This document shows, one piece after another, positions 13,674 through 19,897 of a DNA stretch of 21,700 bases. Origin of the DNA: Candidatus Doudnabacteria bacterium (GTDB lineage Bacteria; Patescibacteriota; Doudnabacteria; UBA920); contig JAHFJK010000006.1 in assembly GCA_023245915.1 (NCBI GenBank), positions 1 to 21,700 of the forward strand, in the 5' to 3' direction. Both the position numbers and the translations under genes were made by a program. The notes beneath the pieces are model-generated. The model had not been told where the DNA came from, ran no database searches, and saw only the letters and a list, made by a program, of their open reading frames with translations. Position 1 is the first letter of the stretch, and every line of letters starts with the position of its first letter.

Positions 13674-15236
13674 TTAATTTTTTCTTAAGACATACCCCGG
13701 CAGTTGACCGGTAATTTTTCCCTCTGCTACCGCGGCCTTGCCGTTAACAAAAACATATTCCATACCCTCACTGAACTGGTAGGGGTTTTCGTAGGTCGCC
13801 CTGTCCTTTACTTTTGCAGGATCAAAAATTACCAAATCGGCAAAGTTGCCGATTTTAATCTCGCCGCGCTTTTTTATTCCTGCTTTTTTAGCCGGAGCTG
13901 ACGACAACTTTTTTATAGCTCCCTCTAAACTTTCTCCTGCTCCTTGAGCAATGTTCAAAAACTTAGCTGCTGTTCCAAAACATCTTGGGTGAACAAGGCG
14001 GTTGTTGTTTTTGAGCCCAAACCCTGCTCCATCCGTGCCAATAAAAGATAAGGGGTGTAGAATAATTTCTTTAACCTGCCCCATGTTTAAACTCTGCTCA
14101 AAAACCAACACCTCGCTGCCACCATTCTCGACCAGTTTTAGCACCGCTTGCTCTCCTGAACTTTCCATATTTTTCGCAATCTGCCCCACTGTTTTACCAC
14201 TAAAATTTAGTTTCGTCGCGGTAGAAGCCACGTACATAGTAGAAAACTTAACGCCGCTGTTGTTTAAAAAAGATAAAACTTTGTTTTTCTGAACCGGATC
14301 GGCAAAATGTCTGAGCATCGTTGTTCTGCCGCCTTCTATCGCCCACTTCGGCAGGTACGCGTATAAAGCTTGCCAGACAGTATCGTAAGGGTAAACATCA
14401 AAATGTACGTCAGTCCCCTGCATGTACGCGGTATCAATAACATTTAAAACTTCCGGCAATTTGTGCCAGTTGGCTTGGTTGCGGATTTTTAAATGTGAAA
14501 TTTTAAGATTGACTCCGGTAGCCTTGGCAATATCTAATGCTTCATCAATTGCCTCAATAATTTCATCACCTTCATTTCTTAGGTGAATGGAGAACAAGGC
14601 GGAGTAATTTTTTATAATTTTCGCCAATTCAAAAAGTTCAAGTTCAGAGACAATGATTTCATGAGCATAGGACAGTCCGCTGGAGAGCCCAAAAGCGCCC
14701 GATTCCAGACTTTGTTTAAGCGCCCTGCCGATGGCTTCTAACTCCCCTTTTTGCAGCCCCCGGATTTGGTCGCCAACCACGGCTCTGCGCAGCGTTGAGT
14801 AACCCACTAAACTGCCGACATTGCATCCAAAGCGTCTTTTAGAAAGCTCTTCAATAAATTCGCTGAACGACACCCAGTTAATATTTACGCCCTCCAAATT
14901 GTGCCACTTTTGCATTGCCAGCAAGGCTTGCGAAGACAGCAGGGGCGCCAAACTGGCGCCGCAGTTGCCCATTAAAATTGTGGTGTAACCCTGGGTAATC
15001 AAACTGTCTAGTGATGGATTGTCAAAAATTTGCCAATAAGCGTCGCTATGGTTTTGCAAATCAATAAAACCAGGCGCTAGAACTTTTCCGTCCGCTTCTA
15101 TGGTGATTTGCGCAGGGGTTTTTATTTTTGGCGCAATATTAACAATCTGGTCCCCCTGGACTGCAACATCCGCGGTAAACCTTGCCTTACCGCTGCCGTC
15201 GATTATGTTCGCGTTTTTTATAAGCAAAGAATACAT
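13674..15236 (-). CDS. N-acyl-D-amino-acid deacylase family amidohydrolase
   Basis: This family removes the acyl group from N-acyl-D-amino acids with a Zn centre in an amidohydrolase TIM barrel. Seen here: the small N-terminal beta domain (IKNANIIDGSGKARF), PGFIDLQNHSD (55-65), TTILMGNCGASLAPL with the Cys ligand (Cys92), HLRNEGD, KISHLK, FDVYPY and FIGTDGAGFG with the catalytic Asp. The length of 520 aa fits (about 480-530). Where characterised D-aminoacylases have HxH, here the first His is Gln61, a notable change at a metal ligand. The ATG comes 1 nt behind the metallopeptidase stop, so the two form an operon. The substrate is unproven; D-amino-acid salvage is an inference. Confidence 0.88.
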   Translation of the reverse strand: MYSLLIKNANIIDGSGKARFTADVAVQGDQIVNIAPKIKTPAQITIEADGKVLAPGFIDLQNHSDAYWQIFDNPSLDSLITQGYTTILMGNCGASLAPLLSSQALLAMQKWHNLEGVNINWVSFSEFIEELSKRRFGCNVGSLVGYSTLRRAVVGDQIRGLQKGELEAIGRALKQSLESGAFGLSSGLSYAHEIIVSELELFELAKIIKNYSALFSIHLRNEGDEIIEAIDEALDIAKATGVNLKISHLKIRNQANWHKLPEVLNVIDTAYMQGTDVHFDVYPYDTVWQALYAYLPKWAIEGGRTTMLRHFADPVQKNKVLSFLNNSGVKFSTMYVASTATKLNFSGKTVGQIAKNMESSGEQAVLKLVENGGSEVLVFEQSLNMGQVKEIILHPLSFIGTDGAGFGLKNNNRLVHPRCFGTAAKFLNIAQGAGESLEGAIKKLSSAPAKKAGIKKRGEIKIGNFADLVIFDPAKVKDRATYENPYQFSEGMEYVFVNGKAAVAEGKITGQLPGYVLRKN

Positions 15237-15237
15237 T

Positions 15238-16554
15238 TTATGGCTTGTTCATATACTCTTTATTTTTTAAAAATTGAATGGCTTTTGCTAATCCACCGCT
15301 TCTGTCATTTTTTATGATTTTATCCAAAATGAGCAGAATGTTCACTCCATAGGATTCATTGAGGGCTTTTATAAACGTTTTCCAGGCGGGAATAGCGGCG
15401 GGTTTATTTGGGTCATAATCTTCAAAATAAGCCGCCAGAACTAAATTTTTGTTTATGGGATAACGGCTCCGGCTTAAAAGCAGCTGGTATAATTCACGCT
15501 CCCCGCCATAGCTTGCCTGCAACTCGCCCATTTGATTAAGATACTCAAAAAAATTTCCAGGTTGTTTCGGAATTTGTTTTCCCAATAACTGCCATGTTAG
15601 GGTTTCCGTTACTGCCTCATTAAGCCAATAAAATCTCGGCCGGGGAATTTGTTTGCTATGCAAAGATGCCACATACAATCCGGTACGCACATTCTGTATG
15701 TAAGGACTATACTGACCGCGAGTTTTTACAACCTCCGTCCTACCGCTTAAAGCATGCAGCAATTCGTGAAAAATGACCGCCCGAAATAAATCTTTTTTAT
15801 CCAAAACATTGTGGGCAATAGAAATATTGCTAAAGTCAGAATCATATTCGGCGTGAATCTCCTTCAATTTGGCTACGATCGCATCCTTTACATCAAATGA
15901 AATTTCGCCAAGACGCTGGTTGACGAACTCCGGGGTTAATTGCAGATTTTCCTTACGTGCGACTTCGCTCAGCTTTTTTTTAAAGTCAATAACGGCTTGT
16001 CTGGCCCTACTTTTTAAAACTCCTTTGCTCGCCTGAATTTCTGCCTGATGGAGCTCCAGCATACTTCTAAAAAGCTGATCGGAAATAACAAGGCCTTTTT
16101 GGACAAAATCGCCTGTTGTCTCATAAGCAAATAAATATTTATCATGATTGCTATCTTTTCTTGTTTTGTCGGCTGTTTTAAAATCGCGAGAACTTTTAAT
16201 TTCCCTAGTGAGTTCAACGCTTAATTCCGGCGCATCTAAAGCCCTTTTGAAAAAAGCGACAACTTCCGGATACAATCGCCTTCCTTTTTTAGCAATGGTC
16301 CTTAAGTCGGCTTGGGCTTTTAATATAACCTCATGAACTTTTAATTCCGCTTCCTCTTTAGTCAACCCCTTTTCCTTTAAATATTCGGGATCCCGCAAGA
16401 TTGATATTTTTTCCAGCTCAAAATCCCCATAGATGTCACCTAATCTTTGCGTTACAGCCGCGACGGCTTTTCTTTCTTTCTTTTCTCTCAGGTACTCTTC
16501 TGCGGTAGTGCTGATTTTTTGAATATTAAATTTTATTTCCGGACTTCTACTCAT
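15238..16554 (-). CDS. Putative gluzincin-type zinc metallopeptidase (438 aa)
   Basis: The protein family is not recognised, but the active site is clear: HELLH (263-267) supplies two Zn-binding His and the catalytic Glu, and WLNEAVTETLT about 45 residues later (Glu313 or Glu317) fits the third, Glu ligand of gluzincins. The N-terminal 250 residues are helical, very rich in Lys and Glu, with possible coiled coil (about 15-35 and 165-205). No signal peptide is visible, so it is probably cytoplasmic. It is transcribed before the D-amino-acid deacylase gene with a 1-nt gap. A promoter candidate lies at 16580-16608. The ATG has no SD. Confidence 0.72.
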   Translation of the reverse strand: MSRSPEIKFNIQKISTTAEEYLREKKERKAVAAVTQRLGDIYGDFELEKISILRDPEYLKEKGLTKEEAELKVHEVILKAQADLRTIAKKGRRLYPEVVAFFKRALDAPELSVELTREIKSSRDFKTADKTRKDSNHDKYLFAYETTGDFVQKGLVISDQLFRSMLELHQAEIQASKGVLKSRARQAVIDFKKKLSEVARKENLQLTPEFVNQRLGEISFDVKDAIVAKLKEIHAEYDSDFSNISIAHNVLDKKDLFRAVIFHELLHALSGRTEVVKTRGQYSPYIQNVRTGLYVASLHSKQIPRPRFYWLNEAVTETLTWQLLGKQIPKQPGNFFEYLNQMGELQASYGGERELYQLLLSRSRYPINKNLVLAAYFEDYDPNKPAAIPAWKTFIKALNESYGVNILLILDKIIKNDRSGGLAKAIQFLKNKEYMNKP

Positions 16555-16579
16555 TTGGGTCGATTAAAAGAATTGTTGT

Positions 16580-16608
16580 TTAATAAAAATCGATGGGAAA
16601 AAACACAA
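16580..16608 (-). promoter_or_regulatory. Promoter of the peptidase-deacylase operon
   Basis: On the minus strand, -35 TTGTGT (16603-16608), 17 bp, -10 TATTAA (16580-16585). Predicted start about 18 nt before the ATG, with no SD in the leader. Confidence 0.45.
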
Positions 16609-16687
16609 TTAGTAGTAGCTTGATAATCATCGTTGCCACAATATGTAGTCGTCAAAGTTATTAAGCAACATGTCTAAAGATTACATA

Positions 16688-17725
16688 TCATCCCAAAAAA
16701 TAAACTATGACGCCTATAATGGCAGTGACTGAAGCGATTATCCAGAATCGCATTGTAACTTTAGCTTCCGGCCAGCCTATGGCTTCAAGATGATGGTGCA
16801 AGGGAGCGGACAAAAATAATTTTTTTTCAAAAGCCTTCCGCCAAAATAATTGCAAAAGATATGAAAGCGCCTCTGCCAAAAATACAAAGCCTATCAAAAC
16901 CAACAAAAAGACTGAATTTGTCAGAAAGGCGACAATGGCCAGCAAGACTCCTAAACCCATTGAACCGGTATCACCCATAAAAAATCTTGCCGGTGGAACA
17001 TTAAACCATAAAAATGCCAACAAGGCCCCGCAAATTACGCCTATAAATGAGGCCAGGTCGTTTTTGCCCTGCAAAAAGGCAATAAGACCGTAAGCAAAAA
17101 AAGCAATCATTAGACTGCCGGCCGCCAGCCCGTCTAAACCGTCAGTTTCGTTTACCGCGAAGCTGGTAGCGACAACGGCTAAAATAAAAAAAGGAATAAA
17201 CCACACCCCTAAATGCACGCCACCAACAAAAGGTACGTGGACAGCTGAAAATTCCAGTTTGAAATAAAACCACCAGGCGCCGATTGTCGCCACTGCCGTG
17301 TAAAGCATTAGCTTGAAACGAAAGCGCAGTCCCCTCCCCTTGTGTCCAAGCTGACGAACGTCCAGCCAGTCGTCTATAGCGCCCACAACTGACGCGCCTA
17401 AAAGCGCGCCTAAGGGCAACAAAGTTTCTTTTCGGGAATAAAAATCAAAGTTTTTAAAGTACGCAATATTTAAAACCCTGTCCAAAAACCAAAAAACAAG
17501 CATTATCGCCAGCAAAGTTCCCCAGACTAAAATCCCGCCCATAGTCGGCGTGCCGGCTTTATGCTGGTGCATTTTGGAAAAATTGGGGGTTGAGCCGTCA
17601 GCGCGGATTTGTTTTCCGAGTTTGTTTCGGTTTAAAAATTTAAGCAGGATGGGGGTTGTGGCCAAAGCCGCAATAAAGGCCAAGGAGGTTAAAGTAAAAA
17701 TTTTAGTCAGCGCGGAGTAGCCCAT
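16688..17725 (-). CDS. mraY: Phospho-MurNAc-pentapeptide transferase
   Basis: MraY transfers phospho-MurNAc-pentapeptide to undecaprenyl phosphate, giving lipid I in the inner membrane. Hallmarks: KMHQHKAGTPTMGG (51-64), the double Asp AIDDWLDV (118-119), NETDGLDGLAAG (192-203), FMGDTGSMGLG with Asp252, and APLHHHLE (307-314). About 10 membrane segments and 345 aa are normal. The ATG has a short SD (GAGG, 5 nt) and sits almost at the predicted start of transcription. It is not next to murD or ftsW, so the dcw cluster is broken up here. Confidence 0.96.
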   Translation of the reverse strand: MGYSALTKIFTLTSLAFIAALATTPILLKFLNRNKLGKQIRADGSTPNFSKMHQHKAGTPTMGGILVWGTLLAIMLVFWFLDRVLNIAYFKNFDFYSRKETLLPLGALLGASVVGAIDDWLDVRQLGHKGRGLRFRFKLMLYTAVATIGAWWFYFKLEFSAVHVPFVGGVHLGVWFIPFFILAVVATSFAVNETDGLDGLAAGSLMIAFFAYGLIAFLQGKNDLASFIGVICGALLAFLWFNVPPARFFMGDTGSMGLGVLLAIVAFLTNSVFLLVLIGFVFLAEALSYLLQLFWRKAFEKKLFLSAPLHHHLEAIGWPEAKVTMRFWIIASVTAIIGVIVYFLG

Positions 17726-17734
17726 ATATCCTCA

Positions 17735-17743
17735 ATTATACCA
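17735..17743 (-). promoter_or_regulatory. Extended -10 promoter of mraY
   Basis: TGG-TATAAT on the minus strand forms an extended -10 (TGn directly before TATAAT), so a weak -35 would be tolerated. Its distance to the ATG (9 nt after the box) implies a nearly leaderless mRNA. Confidence 0.6.
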
Positions 17744-18058
17744 TAAAATTGCTTTTTTATAAATCTTCTTGATCGGGAATTTTTATAGATATTCTAGTTT
17801 ATCAGAACGAGTGAAATAGGCTTTTTGTCAGAGGCCTTTCAAGGAGTGGCATTATTGCTAGTTTTCCCGGCCGTTGGCTAAATAATTTACGCCATCTGTG
17901 GGCACCGTCTGGCTAATCTAGTTGTTCCATCACAAAAAGCGACAGCGCCTTGAGTTGCAACTTGCAACTTCTCCGTGGTCTTTTTGATTTTGTTGAAAGT
18001 TGGTACATTGGTATCGCTCTTTCACAAATTGCTTTTTTCATTTTTTTAATTTCAAACA
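17744..18058. other. Gene-free stretch between mraY and the large inverted repeat
   Basis: No convincing gene or promoter. A short inverted repeat (GTTGC-aactt-GCAAC, about 17956-17970) is visible. A 42-codon minus-strand frame (17913-18041) has poor coding character. Composition is mixed, with some GC-rich patches. Confidence 0.4.
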
Positions 18059-18277
18059 GTCAATTCTAACATGGATATCCATGTTAGGGCCCTGGCAAAA
18101 ATAACTTCCCAGCTTTGCTTCCATCTTCGCCGCCATCTTTGGCTTTTCTTCGGTCACAAAATGTTCAATGTAGCTTGGGCTACATCTCACATTTTGTTCG
18201 GTCAGAAAAGCCAAATCTGGGGCAAATCTGGAACCAAACCAAGGTAACTTATTTTTGCCAGAACCCTTAGAATTGAC
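18059..18277. repeat. 219-bp imperfect inverted repeat (giant hairpin)
   Basis: The arms 18059-18174 and 18179-18277 are complementary around a TTGG loop. Perfect blocks include GTCAATTCTAA at the ends, CTGGCAAAAATAA, TTTGGCTTTTCT, ACAAAATGT and ATGTAGC. The left arm carries an extra 17 nt that completes a perfect palindrome, TAACATGGATATCCATGTTA (18068-18087). At several mismatched spots both arms have the same bases on the same strand (C, C, TC, TC and TCGGTC). It starts 8 nt behind the carboxypeptidase stop. It may be a MITE-like element, a structured RNA or a transcription barrier. Confidence 0.85.
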
Positions 18278-18285
18278 AAATTGTA

Positions 18286-19248
18286 TTACCAACTAAAATC
18301 ATCTTCCGCCTCATCTTTCAGTTTTAGTGTGTCTCCTTCCCTGTCCTGGCTCCGGAGCACGACTATAACAATATTATGGCTGCCGATTTTGACCTTGGTG
18401 GCCATTGAGCCGCCGGAGGTTTGGGTGTAGCCGGTTTTTATAGCAGATATATCAGGATGGGTTTTAATCAGCTTATTGGAAGCTTCAGTATAATAACTTT
18501 TGCCTGAACTGCCTGAAAATTCATACGATGTTCTTCGGCCTAAATCGGTAAATGCGGAAAGTTTTTCTGCGCTGGAAATTAATTTTTTTAAGTCATCAGC
18601 AGTGGAATAATTATACTGACTGTCAAAACCCAAAACGTTGGAAAAATGAGTGTTTGCCATGCCCAGATTATTTGCCTGCTGGTTCATCAAGCTTATAAAA
18701 TTTTGTCCTGTTGAGGAAGCCGTGTACTCCGCCAAAACCAAGCCCGCGTCATTGCAGGAACCAACCAGCACGGCGTTAAAAATATCCAGAGCCTTTACTT
18801 CATCTCCGGCTAACAAATCCAAAGAAGGGTTAGTATTTATGATAGCTTTTTCGTCAATTATAAAGGTCTTGTTTAAGTCGGCGTTTTGATAAGCCACAAA
18901 GGCGGTCATGAGCTTGGTTAAGCTGGCAATGCCAAGTTTGCTTTGAGGATTTTTTTCAAGCAACGTTTGTCCGCTGGCCAGCTCAAACACCAGGAAACTT
19001 TTCGCGCTTATGGCGGAAAGATCAGGCGCTTTTATTTGTACAATTTGAGTTTCGGCAAGACTTTCCTGCCTCGTAAAAATGCTCGCGTCCAGAACTTCCG
19101 GTTTCGCCGATGCCGTTTGGACAAAAGAGCTTACCTGGACTTTGTATGGTTTGGAGAAAAGCATGGTTCCGCCGACACCCATGGCAATCAGTGCTAAAAA
19201 AAGCAATGCTGCCCACAAAATTTTTGATTTTTGGCTTTTAATTTGCAA
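18286..19248 (-). CDS. D-alanyl-D-alanine carboxypeptidase (peptidase S11, PBP5-like)
   Basis: S11 enzymes remove the terminal D-Ala from peptidoglycan stem peptides outside the membrane. A signal anchor (about 10-31) precedes a linker and the catalytic domain with all three motifs: SLTK (Ser109-Lys112), SCN (164-166) and KTGYT (271-275). The 320-aa length covers only the transpeptidase-fold domain; the C-terminal beta domain and amphipathic anchor of E. coli PBP5 are missing, and the N-terminal segment is the likely anchor. The start is TTG (19246-19248), the only in-frame start before the signal segment; it has no SD. A TACAAT box lies about 35 nt upstream with a weak -35. The large inverted repeat follows the stop. 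Confidence 0.92.
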   Translation of the reverse strand: MQIKSQKSKILWAALLFLALIAMGVGGTMLFSKPYKVQVSSFVQTASAKPEVLDASIFTRQESLAETQIVQIKAPDLSAISAKSFLVFELASGQTLLEKNPQSKLGIASLTKLMTAFVAYQNADLNKTFIIDEKAIINTNPSLDLLAGDEVKALDIFNAVLVGSCNDAGLVLAEYTASSTGQNFISLMNQQANNLGMANTHFSNVLGFDSQYNYSTADDLKKLISSAEKLSAFTDLGRRTSYEFSGSSGKSYYTEASNKLIKTHPDISAIKTGYTQTSGGSMATKVKIGSHNIVIVVLRSQDREGDTLKLKDEAEDDFSW

Positions 19249-19391
19249 TTTTTTTTTCGATAATTTTACTATCGCTTTTATTGTAGCTTTTTGACCCCGT
19301 TAGAAGTATTTTTTTACTTTCAAAGCCAAAATAATAAAATTTATTCTTTGCCTTTTTTCATCTCCAATTATTTTACAGACTTCAAACGGGG

Positions 19392-19420
19392 TTGACAAAT
19401 GACTTTGTTGTGGATAAGCT
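19392..19420 (+). promoter_or_regulatory. Promoter of trxA
   Basis: Consensus -35 TTGACA (19392-19397), 17 bp, -10 TAAGCT (19415-19420). The predicted leader is about 70 nt with no SD near the ATG. Confidence 0.55.
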
Positions 19421-19496
19421 GACATAGCTAGAGGTTTTCTAAGATGTCATCCTGAGGGGTCTCTTAAATTAAAAATTAAACGCTTTTTGTAAAAAC

Positions 19497-19817
19497 ATGT
19501 CTGAAATCAAGTTAGACGAAAAAAATTTTGACAGAGAAGTGTTAACTTCAACTTTGCCGGTTCTGGTTGATTTTTGGGCGGTGTGGTGCGGCCCGTGCAA
19601 GGTTTTGGAGCCAATTGTCGATGAAATTGCCAAAGACTATGAAGGCAAGCTAAAAGTCGGCAAAGTTAATGTGGATGAAAACAACAATCTTGCTATGAAA
19701 TATAACGTGATGAGCATTCCGACCCTAAAATTCTTCAAAGCCGGTAAAATTGTCGGCGAACTAATTGGCGCCGCGCCCAAAGCGACTGTTGAATCGGAAA
19801 TAAAAAAACATCTGTGA
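19497..19817 (+). CDS. trxA: Thioredoxin
   Basis: A small cytoplasmic disulfide reductase. The active site is WCGPCK (Cys31, Cys34) inside VDFWAVWCGPCK, and the cis-Pro loop is MSIPT (Pro75). The fold is complete and 106 aa is the usual length. It is one of the few plus-strand core genes, with its own promoter (19392-19420) and a terminator shared with the convergent ATPase gene (19863-19897). No thioredoxin reductase gene is in the window. Confidence 0.97.
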   Translation: MSEIKLDEKNFDREVLTSTLPVLVDFWAVWCGPCKVLEPIVDEIAKDYEGKLKVGKVNVDENNNLAMKYNVMSIPTLKFFKAGKIVGELIGAAPKATVESEIKKHL

Positions 19818-19862
19818 TCAAGCTTGCACGCTCCATGTAAGCACAGACAACCGGATAATAAC

Positions 19863-19897
19863 AAAACACCCCCTGGTCAATTTTGCGGGGTGTTTTT
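19863..19897. terminator. Bidirectional terminator between convergent genes
   Basis: AAAACACCCC (19863-19872) pairs perfectly with GGGGTGTTTT (19887-19896), 10 bp with a 14-nt loop. TTTT runs follow on both strands. The stop codon of the minus-strand ATPase gene lies in the right arm. Confidence 0.9.

Noticed and set aside
17913..18041. 42-codon minus-strand frame next to the inverted repeat
   Set aside because: Poor coding character, no SD or promoter, basic low-information sequence.
18038..18292. 84-codon minus-strand frame with TTG start overlapping the carboxypeptidase end
   Set aside because: It is almost wholly inside the 219-bp inverted repeat, so the open frame is best explained by the repeat. 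It could be reconsidered if the peptide is conserved in other copies.
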